Below, in pieces: positions 32,271 through 41,249 of a stretch of DNA of 64,000 nucleotides. The DNA is from Cellulomonas shaoxiangyii. GTDB taxonomy: Bacteria; Actinomycetota; Actinomycetes; Actinomycetales; Cellulomonadaceae. The stretch covers positions 1,178,001 to 1,242,000 of the forward strand of contig NZ_CP039291.1 of assembly GCF_004798685.1 (NCBI RefSeq), in the 5' to 3' direction. Position numbers and translations under genes: made by a program. The notes beneath the pieces were generated by a model that saw only the letters and a list, made by a program, of their open reading frames with translations, made no database searches and was not told the DNA's origin. Every line of letters starts with the position of its first letter. The stretch's first letter is position 1.

Positions 32271-34036
32271 TGCGCGACCACCTCCCCGACCCCGCTGCCC
32301 TGCCGCCCGACCCCGTCGCGGCCGCCACGCCGAGCCCCGCACCGGAGGTCGTGCAGGAGGTCGTGCGCGACGTCGGAGACGTCGTGGTGCCGCTCCTGGC
32401 GGTCGCCGCCGGTGCCGTCGTCGGCTACCTGCTCGCGACGCTCGTCGGACTGCTGGTGCGCCGGGTCGCCCCGCGCAGCGCGATCGCCGCCGAGCTGTCC
32501 CGCCGCGCGCGCCGGCCGCTGCGCGTCGCGCTGCTCGTCGTCTCCGTCTGGGTCGCCCTGCGGCTGAGCACCGACCGGTCCGACGCGTGGCGGCCCGGCG
32601 TCGAGCACGCCCTGCTCATCGCGCTCATCGTCGCGCTGACCTGGTTGATCGGGTCGCTCGCGTTCGTCTTCGAGGACGTCGCGCTGCAGCGGTACCGCGT
32701 CGACGTGAAGGACAACCGGCACGCCCGCCGCGTCCGCACGCAGGTGCAGGTGCTGCGCCGCCTCACGGTCGCGATCCTGGTCGTCATCGGCGTCGCCGCG
32801 GTGCTGCTGACGTTCCCCGGCGCGCGCACGGTGGGCGCCAGTCTGTTCGCGTCCGCGGGCCTCATCTCCATCGTCGCCGGTCTGGCCGCGCAGAGCTCCC
32901 TCGCCAACGTGTTCGCGGGCATGCAGCTCGCGTTCACCGACGCGATCCGCGTCGACGACGTGGTCGTGGTCGCCGACGAGTGGGGTCGGATCGAGGAGAT
33001 CACGCTCACCTACGTCGTCGTGCACGTGTGGGACGACCGGCGCCTCATCCTGCCGTCCACGTACTTCACGACGACGCCCTTCGAGAACTGGACGCGCCGC
33101 GCCGCCGAGCTGCTCGGCACGGTCGAGCTCGACGTCGACTGGGCGGTGCCCGTCGAGGCGATGCGTGCGGAGCTCACGCGCCTGCTCTCGGTCACGGACC
33201 TGTGGGACGGGCGTGTCGGCATCCTGCAGGTCACGGACGCGGTCGGCGGCGTCGTGCGGCTGCGGGCGCTCGCGAGCGCGGTCGACGCCCCGACGCTGTT
33301 CGACCTGCGCTGCTACGTGCGCGAGGGCCTCGTCGCGTGGCTGCAGCGCGAGGCGCCGCAGGGTCTGCCGCGCACGCGCTGGGAGGACGGCGCCGGCGCG
33401 CCGGTCCGCCCGGCGGTGCCGCAGGGCACGGCCGGTACGGATGCCCCGGCGCCCGCCGGCCGCGGCTCCGCGGGCGGGCCGGGAGCGCCGTCCGCGCCGT
33501 CGGTGCGCCCGCCGGCCGAGGACCGCGGCGGGACGCCGTCCCGCCCGGCCCACGACTCGACCGTCGTGCTGCCGGGCCCCGGCACGTGGGCGTCCGACGA
33601 CACGCAGCTCCTGGTCCCCACCGGCCGCGACGCGCGCCTGTTCACCGGCAGCATCGACGCGATCGCGCGCTCGCAGGCGTTCGCCGGACCCGGGCAGGAG
33701 GCGATCGACGAGCGGGAGCACGCGGCGAGCGGCAGCGTGCCGCGCGTGGACGAGCAGGGTCGCGCCCGTCCGGCCGCGCACGCGACGCCGCCGGGGGACG
33801 GCGCGGGGGACGGGGTCGTCGGCCCGCCGGTGCGCGAAGGGCGGGGAGGACCCGCGTCGGCGCCCGTGGTGGACCCCGGGGCGGGGACCGTCGCCGACCC
33901 GGGGACCGTCGGCGACACCGGGACGACCGACGTGCGCACGCGCCCGCAGCCGCGTGTCGACCCGGACGCCCGCCCCACCCTGCCGACGCGCCGCTCGACG
34001 CGCACCCGCGGCGAGAGCGACCCGGGCGGCGAGTGA
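32270..34036 (+). CDS. MscS-family mechanosensitive ion channel
   Basis: 588 residues. Four to five membrane helices (first near 35-60) precede the conserved pore-lining and beta domain: GLISIVAGLAAQSSLANVFAGMQLAFTDAIRVDDVVVV (about 197-235), then WGRIEEITLTYVVVHVWDDRRLILPSTYFTTTPFENWTRR. After the cytoplasmic domain comes a disordered tail of nearly 200 residues rich in Pro, Gly, Ala and charged residues, longer than in most MscS proteins. It should release osmolytes under hypo-osmotic shock. GTG start at 32270 with no ribosome binding site. Confidence 0.9.
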   Translation: MRDHLPDPAALPPDPVAAATPSPAPEVVQEVVRDVGDVVVPLLAVAAGAVVGYLLATLVGLLVRRVAPRSAIAAELSRRARRPLRVALLVVSVWVALRLSTDRSDAWRPGVEHALLIALIVALTWLIGSLAFVFEDVALQRYRVDVKDNRHARRVRTQVQVLRRLTVAILVVIGVAAVLLTFPGARTVGASLFASAGLISIVAGLAAQSSLANVFAGMQLAFTDAIRVDDVVVVADEWGRIEEITLTYVVVHVWDDRRLILPSTYFTTTPFENWTRRAAELLGTVELDVDWAVPVEAMRAELTRLLSVTDLWDGRVGILQVTDAVGGVVRLRALASAVDAPTLFDLRCYVREGLVAWLQREAPQGLPRTRWEDGAGAPVRPAVPQGTAGTDAPAPAGRGSAGGPGAPSAPSVRPPAEDRGGTPSRPAHDSTVVLPGPGTWASDDTQLLVPTGRDARLFTGSIDAIARSQAFAGPGQEAIDEREHAASGSVPRVDEQGRARPAAHATPPGDGAGDGVVGPPVREGRGGPASAPVVDPGAGTVADPGTVGDTGTTDVRTRPQPRVDPDARPTLPTRRSTRTRGESDPGGE

Positions 34037-34096
34037 CCGGCCGGTCCGTGCTGCGCGGGCGGGTGCGCGACTCCGGTCGGCGACCCGGTGGGACCG

Positions 34097-35080
34097 TCAG
34101 CCCGCCGCCCGCACGAACCGGTCCGCCAGGGTCCGCACGGCCGCGCGCAGCTCGTCCGGGCCCACGACCTCGAACGGCACGCCGTACATGCCGAGCACGG
34201 ACGCGAGCCCGTCCCACGACCACGCGCCGGTGACGAGCCGGGCCCGGTGCTCGCCGACGGGCTCGACCAGGGCGTCGCGCCCGGACCAGCGGGCGACCTG
34301 GTCGGCCGGCAGGTCGAGCACCGCCTCGCCGCGGCAGGGCCACGCGGGGCGCGCGCCGAGCCGGTCGGCCACGAACGCCGACACGTCGCCGCCCGGCACC
34401 GCGCGCTCCGCCACGCGGGGCCCGGTCGGCGTGCGCGGGGTCATTCGGTCGACCCGGAACGTGCGCCAGTCGGCACGGTCGAGGTCGTAGGCCACGAGGT
34501 ACCAGCGCCCGCCCCACGTGACGAGGTGGTGCGGCTCGGCGCGCCGCGGCGGGCGGAAGGCGGCGTCGCCGGTGCCGAGCACGGGTCCGCTGCCTCCGTC
34601 GTAGTCGAAGCGCAGCACCTCGCGCACCCGTACGGCGGCCCCGACGGCGAGCAGCACCGCGGGCGGCACCGCCGACCGCTCGCGCCGTTCCGCACGCGGC
34701 ACGACCGTGACGGCGAGCGCGTCGGCGGCCGCGCGCAGCCGCGCGGGCATGACCTGGCGCAGCGTCGCGAGGGCGCGCCCGGCGGCCTCGTCGACGCCGT
34801 CGACGCCGGTCGACGCCGTCTGCAGCGCGAGCGTCAGGGCGAGGACCTGCTCGTCGTCGAGCAGCAGCGGTGGCATCTGGCTGCCCGCCTCGAGCCGGTA
34901 CCCGCCGTCCGGGCCCTTGGTGGCGTGCACGGGGTAGCCGAGCTCCCGCAGCCGGTCGACGTCCCGCCGGACGGTGCGCGGGCTGACCTGCAGCCGCTCG
35001 GCCAGCGCCACGCCCGGCCAGTCGCGCCGCGCCTGGAGCAGCGAGAGCAGCGAGAGCAGGCGTGCGGACGGTCCGGACAT
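34097..35080 (-). CDS. WYL-domain transcriptional regulator (YafY/DeoR-type HTH)
   Basis: 327 residues. An N-terminal winged helix (RLLSLLSLLQARRDWPGVALAERLQVSPRTVRRDVDRLRELGYPV) precedes a WYL domain (about 140-215) with the signature WGGRWYLVAYDLDRADWRTFRVDRM and a WCX C-terminal extension. Such regulators sense a small ligand or nucleic acid through WYL. ATG 35080 lies 6 bases after CACGCT, so the mRNA is probably leaderless. A palindrome upstream of this promoter recurs in front of the drrA-like gene at 35660 with the same spacing to the -10, so the regulator likely controls itself and that exporter. Confidence 0.85.
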   Translation of the reverse strand: MSGPSARLLSLLSLLQARRDWPGVALAERLQVSPRTVRRDVDRLRELGYPVHATKGPDGGYRLEAGSQMPPLLLDDEQVLALTLALQTASTGVDGVDEAAGRALATLRQVMPARLRAAADALAVTVVPRAERRERSAVPPAVLLAVGAAVRVREVLRFDYDGGSGPVLGTGDAAFRPPRRAEPHHLVTWGGRWYLVAYDLDRADWRTFRVDRMTPRTPTGPRVAERAVPGGDVSAFVADRLGARPAWPCRGEAVLDLPADQVARWSGRDALVEPVGEHRARLVTGAWSWDGLASVLGMYGVPFEVVGPDELRAAVRTLADRFVRAAG

Positions 35081-35101
35081 GGCACCAGCGTGCCAGCCGT
35101 G

Positions 35102-35120
35102 GCGGACAGAACCTGACCGC
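35102..35120. promoter_or_regulatory. WYL-regulator operator, copy 1 (regulator promoter)
   Basis: GCGGACA-N5-TGACCGC, imperfect palindrome (6 of 7 pairs). On the minus strand it ends 9 bases before the CACGCT -10 (35092-35087) of the WYL gene. The flanking bases GGCGGACANNNCCTGACCGCTAC are shared with copy 2 at 35587. Confidence 0.68.
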
Positions 35121-35123
35121 TAC

Positions 35124-35432
35124 CTAGCCTGCGAGGCGCTGCCGGACGAGGGCGACGACGCGGCCGGCGTTGACCGACCACCCCACGCCGAACACGTGCG
35201 GGCCGATCACGTGTGCCGCGTCCGGGTCCCAGAGGCGGGCCCGGACGCGGGCCGGCGTGGGGATGCGGAAGTCGTACGGCACGACGCCCGCGACCGTGCC
35301 GTGCCACTGGCGCCGGTCCGCGGGCGTCCGCAGCTCCTTGACGACGGCCGCCACCGCCAGCCCGAGGGAGACCACCCGGAGCAGCCGCCCGAGGCCCCCT
35401 CTCCTGCCGCTCGTCGCGTCGTGGGACCCCAT
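35124..35432 (-). CDS. Small DUF5808-like protein
   Basis: 102 residues. A basic N terminus and a short hydrophobic stretch (LLRVVSLGLAVAAVVKEL) precede a core of about 60 residues ending DAAHVIGPHVFGVGWSVNAGRVVALVRQRLAG. The block PHVFGVGWSVNAGRV matches DUF5808 proteins, which often adjoin membrane or regulator genes; function unknown. ATG 35432 has a good site (GAGGAGACGAC). It lies 43 bases upstream of the WYL gene on the same strand, with the WYL operator in the gap. Confidence 0.7.
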   Translation of the reverse strand: MGSHDATSGRRGGLGRLLRVVSLGLAVAAVVKELRTPADRRQWHGTVAGVVPYDFRIPTPARVRARLWDPDAAHVIGPHVFGVGWSVNAGRVVALVRQRLAG

Positions 35433-35586
35433 GTCGTCTCCTCGGTGTGCCGGGCGCCGGGCTCGGGTGCGCCGGTGCCTCCAGCCCGACTGTAGGCCGC
35501 GGACCGAGACGCGTCACCGGGCGTCGGGGAGGGACCGCGGTCCGCGCGGACGAGCCCGCGCGGCGGTCGCGGCGGTCGCGGCGGTG

Positions 35587-35605
35587 GCGGACACCGCCTG
35601 ACCGC
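35587..35605. promoter_or_regulatory. WYL-regulator operator, copy 2 (exporter promoter)
   Basis: GCGGACA-N5-TGACCGC, followed after 9 bases by AAGCCT (35615-35620), a plausible -10 for the drrA-like gene. Operator sequence, orientation and operator-to--10 distance all repeat those of copy 1. Confidence 0.68.
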
Positions 35606-35659
35606 TACGGCGGCAAGCCTGGGTCTCGACCGACCGCCCCTTGCACGCAGGGAGACCCC

Positions 35660-36688
35660 ATGATCCGCACCCGTGGGCTGACGAAGGACTTCGTCGTCAG
35701 CCGCACCGAGACCGTGCACGCCGTGCGCGGCGTCGACCTCGAGATCGCACCCGGCGAGCTCGTCGCGATGCTCGGCCCCAACGGGGCCGGCAAGTCCACG
35801 ACGATGCGCATGCTGACGACGCTCGTCCGCCCCACGGCCGGCACCGCCACGGTCGCCGGTGCGGACGTCGTCGCCGAGCCGGCGCTCGTGCGCCGGCGCA
35901 TCGGCTACGTCGGGCAGGGCAACGGCGCCGGACACGCGCAGCGTGTCGGCGACGAGCTCGTCGTGCAGGGCCGCGTCTACGGCCTCGACCGGCCCGCCGC
36001 CCGCCGGCGCGCGGGTGAGCTCCTGGACGCGCTCGACCTCGCCGACCTCGCCCGGCGCAAGGTCGCCGACCTGTCCGGCGGCCAGCGGCGGCGCCTCGAC
36101 GTCGCGCTCGGGCTCGTGCACGCGCCGCGCCTGCTGTTCCTCGACGAGCCGAGCACGGGCCTCGACCCGCACACCCGAGCGAACCTGTGGGAGCACGTGC
36201 TCCGGCTGCGCCGCGAGCACGACATGACGATCGTCCTGACGACCCACTACCTCGACGAGGCCGACACGATGGCCGAGCGCGTGGTGGTCGTGGACCACGG
36301 CCGCGTGATCGCCGACGACACCGCCGACGGCCTCAAGCGCGACCTGGCGGGGGACAGGGTCGAGGTGACGGCAGCCACGCCGGACGACGCCACGCGCCTC
36401 GCCGCGCTCGTCGAGCGCCTGCCGGGTGGGCGCGAGGTCGTGCTCACCGGGACGCACGTCACCGGACGGGTGGCCGACGGTCCGGCGTCCGTGCCGGTCG
36501 TGGTGCGCGCCGCCGGCGACGCCGGCCTCGCCATCGTCGCGGTGCAGGCCGTGCGCCCCACGCTCGACGACGTCTTCCTCGCCCTGACCGGGCGCAGCCT
36601 CCGCGACGGCGGCCCCGCCGGCGCGGCACCCCACGAGGACCCCACGCAGGAGCGGGCGGCCGCGGCCGCCGGGAAGGACGCGGCATGA
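35660..36688 (+). CDS. ABC exporter ATPase, DrrA-like, with C-terminal regulatory extension
   Basis: 342 residues. Walker A MLGPNGAGKSTT, Q-loop YVGQGNGAG, signature DLSGGQRRRLDVA, Walker B LLFLDEPSTGLDP, switch LTTHYLDEADTMAERV, and the DrrA C-terminal domain (about 225-320; RPTLDDVFLALTGRSLRDGG). An alanine-rich tail follows. ATG 35660 has GGGAG upstream and a leader of about 33 bases from the predicted start. Its stop overlaps the permease ATG. Expression is probably controlled by the divergent WYL regulator through the operator at 35587. Confidence 0.9.
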   Translation: MIRTRGLTKDFVVSRTETVHAVRGVDLEIAPGELVAMLGPNGAGKSTTMRMLTTLVRPTAGTATVAGADVVAEPALVRRRIGYVGQGNGAGHAQRVGDELVVQGRVYGLDRPAARRRAGELLDALDLADLARRKVADLSGGQRRRLDVALGLVHAPRLLFLDEPSTGLDPHTRANLWEHVLRLRREHDMTIVLTTHYLDEADTMAERVVVVDHGRVIADDTADGLKRDLAGDRVEVTAATPDDATRLAALVERLPGGREVVLTGTHVTGRVADGPASVPVVVRAAGDAGLAIVAVQAVRPTLDDVFLALTGRSLRDGGPAGAAPHEDPTQERAAAAAGKDAA

Positions 36689-37509
36689 CCACGACGACGA
36701 CCCAGGAGCCGGCCGTGCGCGCGCCGGCGCGGCCCGAGGACGCCCGCCGCTCGTGGTGGGGCGACGTCGGGCTGGTCATGGCCCGCGAGCTGCGCCCGGT
36801 GGTGCGCGAGCCGTTCTCGGTGGTGTTCGGGCTGGTGCAGCCGCTCGTCTTCCTCGCGCTGTTCGGGCCGCTGCTCGCCGGGTCGGTGGGCACGGACCTG
36901 CCGGCCGGGAGCGTGTGGCAGTGGTTCGTGCCGGGGATCATCGTGATGACGACGCTGTTCGGCACGTCGACGACCGGCTCCAACCTGCAGTACGAGATGC
37001 AGTCGGGCGCCCACGAGCGGCTGCTGGTCACGCCGCTGTCGCGGTCCTCGCAGCTCGTCGGCCGGTCGCTGAAGGAGATGGCGCCGCTGGTCGCGCAGGC
37101 GCTGCTGGTCGTCGTGGTGATGCTGCCGTTCGGGTTCCGGCCGGACCCCGTGGGCACGGTGCTCGGGCTCGCGCTGCTGGCCGTGCTCGGCGTCGGGCTC
37201 GGCTCGCTCAGCTACGCGCTGGCGATCGCCGTCCGCCGGCAGGAGTGGATGTTCTGGGCCGTGCAGCAGACGGTGCTGTTCCCCGTCCTGATCCTCTCCG
37301 GCCTGCTGCTGCCGCTCGAGAGCGGGCCGCGGTGGATGCAGGTGGCCGCGCAGGTGAACCCGCTGCGGTGGGTGGTGGAGGCCGAGCGTGCGCTGTTCGC
37401 CGGCGACCTGACGGCGTCCGTGGTGCTGTGGGGGCTGGTGGCGGCGGCCGCGACGGCGGTGCTCGGCCTGCTCGTGGGGGTGCGGACGCTCCTGCGGTCG
37501 ACCGACTGA
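36685..37509 (+). CDS. ABC-2 type permease of the WYL-linked exporter, DrrB-like
   Basis: 274 residues with six membrane helices. Conserved DrrB blocks: MARELRPVVREPFSVVFGLVQPLVFLALFGPLLAG, TTLFGTSTTGSNLQYEMQSGAHERLLVTPLSRSSQLVGRSLKE and ILSGLLLPLESGPRWMQVAAQVNPLRWVVEAERALFAG. ATG 36685 overlaps the ATPase stop by four bases (ATGA). With the ATPase it forms an efflux pump for an unknown hydrophobic compound. A 10-bp hairpin follows at 37549. Confidence 0.9.
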   Translation: MTTTTTQEPAVRAPARPEDARRSWWGDVGLVMARELRPVVREPFSVVFGLVQPLVFLALFGPLLAGSVGTDLPAGSVWQWFVPGIIVMTTLFGTSTTGSNLQYEMQSGAHERLLVTPLSRSSQLVGRSLKEMAPLVAQALLVVVVMLPFGFRPDPVGTVLGLALLAVLGVGLGSLSYALAIAVRRQEWMFWAVQQTVLFPVLILSGLLLPLESGPRWMQVAAQVNPLRWVVEAERALFAGDLTASVVLWGLVAAAATAVLGLLVGVRTLLRSTD

Positions 37510-37548
37510 CGCACCTCACGCGGTGCCGGGCGGCGACGTCTGCACGAG

Positions 37549-37574
37549 ACGGCGGCGCACTCGGGCGCCGCCGT
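37549..37574 (+). terminator. Terminator hairpin after the exporter operon
   Basis: ACGGCGGCGC (37549-37558) pairs with GCGCCGCCGT (37565-37574) over a 6-base loop. It separates the exporter operon from the ogt gene. Confidence 0.6.
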
Positions 37575-37602
37575 GTCGGGGGCGAGGGGCAGGATGGTGC
37601 AC

Positions 37603-38175
37603 ATGGACGCGATGCAGCGGATCGGCACGGCCGGGGCGGCCCACGCGGTCGTTGTCGACGCGGTCGTCCACGCGGTCGTCGACTCACCGGTCGGGCCGGT
37701 GGTCGTGGCCGTCGAGGACGGCGCCGTGACGCACCTGCGCCTGCCGCGCACGGACGGCGGACCCGCGGCCGACGCCGTGGGGGAGCGGGTCGTGCCCGAG
37801 GACGACCCGGTGCTCGCCGAGGCCGTCCGCCAGCTCACCGCGTACTTCGCCGGGGACCTGCGCGAGTTCGACCTGCCGCTGCGCTACGCCGGCACCGCGT
37901 TCCAGCGGCGGGTGTGGGACGGGCTGCGGCAGGTCCCGTACGGCACGACGACGTCCTACGGCGCGCTCGCGGCCGCGGTCGGCCTGGACCCGCGGACCAC
38001 GGCGCGCGCGGTCGGCGCCGCGAACGGCGCCAACCGGATGGCGATCGTGGTGCCGTGCCACCGGGTGATCGGCGCCGGCGGCAAGCTCGTCGGCTTCGCC
38101 GCGGGCCTGGACCGCAAGCGCACGCTGCTGGAGCTCGAGCGGCGGGCGACCGGCGGCCCGGCGCTGCTCTTCTGA
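37603..38175 (+). CDS. ogt: Methylated-DNA--[protein]-cysteine S-methyltransferase
   Basis: 190 residues. The suicide-enzyme active site reads NRMAIVVPCHRVIGAGGKLVGFAAGLDRKRTLLELE with the acceptor cysteine in PCHRV; the recognition helix is GTAFQRRVWDGLRQVPYGTTTSYGALA. It repairs O6-alkylguanine by direct transfer. I chose ATG 37603, which is 7 bases after CAGGAT as in other leaderless genes here; in-frame starts at 37573 and 37594 fall upstream of or on the promoter. It is followed 8 bases later by a DUF1697 gene and probably co-transcribed. Confidence 0.9.
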   Translation: MDAMQRIGTAGAAHAVVVDAVVHAVVDSPVGPVVVAVEDGAVTHLRLPRTDGGPAADAVGERVVPEDDPVLAEAVRQLTAYFAGDLREFDLPLRYAGTAFQRRVWDGLRQVPYGTTTSYGALAAAVGLDPRTTARAVGAANGANRMAIVVPCHRVIGAGGKLVGFAAGLDRKRTLLELERRATGGPALLF

Positions 38176-38183
38176 GGCGCGCG

Positions 38184-38723
38184 ATGACGGTCATGGTCGC
38201 GCTGCTGCGCGGCGTCAACGTGGGCCCGTCCACCAGGGTCCCGATGGCCGAGCTGCGCCGCGTCGTGGCAGCGTGCGGCTACGGCGAGGTCCGCACCTAC
38301 GTGAACAGCGGCAACGTGGTGCTGACGTCCGACGACCCGGACCAGGACGCCGTCGCGGCCCGCTTGCGGGACGCGTGCGCCGGTGCGTTCCCCGTGCGCC
38401 CCGACGTCGTCGTCCGCACGCGGGACGAGCTGCACGCCGTGGTCGCCGCGAACCCGTTCCTCGACCGCGACGAGGACCCGACGCACCACCACGTCGTCTT
38501 CCTGCCGGGCCGGGACCGCGCCGCGCTGCCGGACCTCGACATCGCGTCGTTCCACCCCGAGGACCTGGCGGCGGGGGAGCGCGAGGTGTACCTCTACCTG
38601 CCGCACGGCATGGGGCGGTCGGCGCTGGCTGCCCGGCTGGCGGCCCTGAAGGGCCCGCGCGGCACGGCGCGCAACTGGCGCACGGTGACGACGCTGGCCG
38701 CGATGGCGGACGCCGTGGTCTGA
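38184..38723 (+). CDS. DUF1697 family protein
   Basis: 179 residues, full length for the family. Typical blocks: MVALLRGVNVG, VPMAELRRVVAACGYGEVRTYVNSGNVVLTS, VVRTRDELHAVVAANPF and the C-terminal ARLAALKGPRGTARNWRTVTTLAAMA. Function is unknown; the protein is cytoplasmic. It starts 8 bases after the ogt stop. Confidence 0.85.
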   Translation: MTVMVALLRGVNVGPSTRVPMAELRRVVAACGYGEVRTYVNSGNVVLTSDDPDQDAVAARLRDACAGAFPVRPDVVVRTRDELHAVVAANPFLDRDEDPTHHHVVFLPGRDRAALPDLDIASFHPEDLAAGEREVYLYLPHGMGRSALAARLAALKGPRGTARNWRTVTTLAAMADAVV

Positions 38724-38946
38724 CGCTCGCGGTCAGTCCCGCGCCGGCGGCACCCGCCGCGCTCCACCGCGCGACCGCACGCGGTCATGGCGGTCCCCTC
38801 GAGGAGCGGCCGGGTCGGCACGACCGTACGGCGCAGGTGCGGCACACCCGGGGCGCGTCGCGGACTGCGAGGTTCCGGATGCAGGTCACACGCGCGGGTG
38901 CGACGGTGGACGCCCGAGCAGGGGACCACCCACGAGGAGGCGCAGC

Positions 38947-40143
38947 GTGCGCGCACTGACCTGGCAGGGCCGCGAGAAGGTCACCGTCGAGACCGTCCCG
39001 GACCCGCGGGTCCAGGAGCCGACCGACGCCGTGATCCGGGTGACGTCGACCGCGATCTGCGGCTCCGACCTGCACCTGTACGGCGTCCTCGGCCCGTACC
39101 TGCGCCCGGGGGACGTCCTGGGCCACGAGGCGATGGGCGTCGTCGAGGAGGTCGGGCCCGAGGCGGCGGGACGGCTCAAGGTCGGCGACCGCGTCGTCGT
39201 GCCGTTCGGCATCGCGTGCGGCACGTGCTTCTTCTGCACCCGCGGCCTGCAGTCCCAGTGCGAGACGACGCAGGTGCGTGCGCAGGGCAAGGGCGCGGCG
39301 CTGTTCGGATACACCGAGCTGTACGGCAGCGTGCCCGGCGGCCAGGCGGAGTACCTGCGCGTGCCCCAGGCGCAGTACGGACCCGTCGTCGTGCCGGACG
39401 ACGGCCGCCCCGACGAGACGTACCTCTACCTCTCCGACGTGCTGCCCACCGCGTGGCAGGCCGTCGCGTACGCCGACGTCCCGCCGGGCGGCACGGTCGC
39501 CGTCGTCGGCCTCGGCCCGATCGGCCAGATGGCCGCGCGCATCGCGCTGCACCGCGGTGCGGGGCGGGTCATCGGCATCGACATGGTGCCCGAGCGCCTG
39601 GCCATGGCGGCCCGGCACGGCGTCGACGTCCTCGACTCCTCCGCCACGGGCGACGTGCCGGCCGTGGTCCGCGACCGCACGCAGGGCCGTGGTGCGGACG
39701 CGGTCATCGAGGCCGTCGGCATGGAGGCGCACGGCTCACCCGTCTTCCAGCTGGCCCAGCGGTCCGCCGGGCTCCTGCCCGACGCGCTCGCGAAGCCGTT
39801 CATCGAGAAGGCGGGTGTCGACCGCATGGCCGCGCTGCAGACGGCCCTCGGCGCCGCCCGGCGTGGCGCGACCGTGTCGGTCGTCGGCGTGTACGGCGGC
39901 GCGATCGACCCGTTCCCGATGATGGACGTGTTCGACCGGCAGCTCACGGTCCGGTTCGGCCAGGCCAACGTGCGCCGCTGGACCGACGAGATCCTGCCGC
40001 TGGTCACCGACGACGCGGACCCGCTCGGCGTGCTCGACCTGCGCACCCACCGGGTCCCGCTCGAGCGCGGGCCGGAGCTCTACGACACGTTCCAGCGCAA
40101 GACGGACGGCTGCATCAAGGTCGTGCTGGACCCCGCGGCCTGA
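38947..40143 (+). CDS. Zinc-dependent alcohol dehydrogenase family oxidoreductase
   Basis: 398 residues, medium-chain dehydrogenase. Catalytic zinc ligands appear in AICGSDLHLYG and LGHEAMGVVEEVG; four structural-zinc cysteines in CGTCFFCTRGLQSQC; the NAD-binding motif is VAVVGLGPIGQMAARIALHRGA. Length and the block DMVPERLAMAARHGVDVLD place it with the glutathione-independent formaldehyde dehydrogenase-like branch, but the substrate is not fixed. GTG 38947 follows GAGGAGGCGCA. The 223 bases in front hold nothing recognisable. Confidence 0.87.
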   Translation: MRALTWQGREKVTVETVPDPRVQEPTDAVIRVTSTAICGSDLHLYGVLGPYLRPGDVLGHEAMGVVEEVGPEAAGRLKVGDRVVVPFGIACGTCFFCTRGLQSQCETTQVRAQGKGAALFGYTELYGSVPGGQAEYLRVPQAQYGPVVVPDDGRPDETYLYLSDVLPTAWQAVAYADVPPGGTVAVVGLGPIGQMAARIALHRGAGRVIGIDMVPERLAMAARHGVDVLDSSATGDVPAVVRDRTQGRGADAVIEAVGMEAHGSPVFQLAQRSAGLLPDALAKPFIEKAGVDRMAALQTALGAARRGATVSVVGVYGGAIDPFPMMDVFDRQLTVRFGQANVRRWTDEILPLVTDDADPLGVLDLRTHRVPLERGPELYDTFQRKTDGCIKVVLDPAA

Positions 40144-40192
40144 GCGGACGGACTGGGACAGGCACGCGCGGACGAGGGCGGACGGAGGCACG

Positions 40193-41233
40193 ATGCGGGT
40201 CGTGGTCGTGGGGGCCAGCGGGAACCTGGGGACGGCGGTCCTGCGCCGGCTGCGGCAGGACGCGACGATCACGTCGCTCGTCGGCGTGGCGCGCCGCGCG
40301 CCCCGGCAGACGCCCCCGCCCCCGTACGACGTCGAGTGGGTGCAGTGCCACATCGGCGCCGACGGCGACGACGAGCCCGTGGTCGCCGCGCTCGCGGCCG
40401 CGTTCGCCGGCGCGAACGCCGTCGTGCACCTCGCGTGGGCGATCCAGCCGAGCCACCACCGCCGCTACCAGCGGGCGGTCAACGTCCTCGGCACGCGTCG
40501 GGTCGTGGACGCCGCTCGCCGCGCCGGTGTCCCGCACCTCGTCGTGTCGTCGTCCGTCGGGGTGTACGGGCCCGCCCACGACGACGAGCCCAAGGACGAG
40601 CGCTTCCCGACCACCGGCGTCCCGACGTCCGACTACAGCGTGGACAAGGTCGAGCAGGAGCGCGTGCTCGACCGCGCCGAGGAGGAGGAGCCGGGGCTCG
40701 CGATCGCCCGCATGCGGCCCGCGCTGGTGTTCCAGCACGACGCCGGCCACGAGATCCACGGCATCTTCCTCGGCCCGTTCGTGCCGGGCAGGCTGCTGGA
40801 CGGGCGCGTCCCGCTGCTGCCGTGGCCCCGGGGCGTCCGGGTGCAGGCCGTGCACGCGGACGACCTGGCGGAGGCGTTCCGGGAGGCGATCGTGCGGCAG
40901 GTGCGCGGGGCCTTCAACCTCGCGGGCCCGGGCATCCTGCGCGGCCCCGACGTCGCGGCCGTGGTGTCGCAGTCGAAGCTGCGCGAGGTCCCGCCGCAGC
41001 TCCTGCGCGCCGGTCTGCTCGTGGCCTGGCACGCGCGCGTCGCGCCCGTCGGCCCGGGCTGGCTGGACCTCGCCGCGTCGGTGCCGGTCCTCGACACCTC
41101 GCGGGCCGAGCGCGTGCTGGGCTGGCGGCCCCGGTACACCGCGGCGGAGGCCCTGCGCGAGCTCGTCGACGGCATCGCGTCGGGCGCCGGCACGGTCAGC
41201 CCGCCGCTCCTCGCGCGGCACCTGCGCGCGTGA
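40193..41233 (+). CDS. NAD-dependent epimerase/dehydratase family protein (extended SDR)
   Basis: 346 residues. N-terminal Rossmann motif VVVVGASGNLGTAVLRRL, then AVVHLAWAIQPSHH, VSSSVGVYGP and the catalytic YSVDK. The C-terminal substrate domain includes VQAVHADDLAEAF and a final GWRPRYTAAEALRELVDGI. Substrate unknown, probably a nucleotide sugar or an aldehyde. ATG 40193 follows GGACGGAGGC, 49 bases after the dehydrogenase gene, so the two may form one transcript. Confidence 0.85.
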   Translation: MRVVVVGASGNLGTAVLRRLRQDATITSLVGVARRAPRQTPPPPYDVEWVQCHIGADGDDEPVVAALAAAFAGANAVVHLAWAIQPSHHRRYQRAVNVLGTRRVVDAARRAGVPHLVVSSSVGVYGPAHDDEPKDERFPTTGVPTSDYSVDKVEQERVLDRAEEEEPGLAIARMRPALVFQHDAGHEIHGIFLGPFVPGRLLDGRVPLLPWPRGVRVQAVHADDLAEAFREAIVRQVRGAFNLAGPGILRGPDVAAVVSQSKLREVPPQLLRAGLLVAWHARVAPVGPGWLDLAASVPVLDTSRAERVLGWRPRYTAAEALRELVDGIASGAGTVSPPLLARHLRA

Positions 41234-41249
41234 GCGGCATGCTGGGCGC

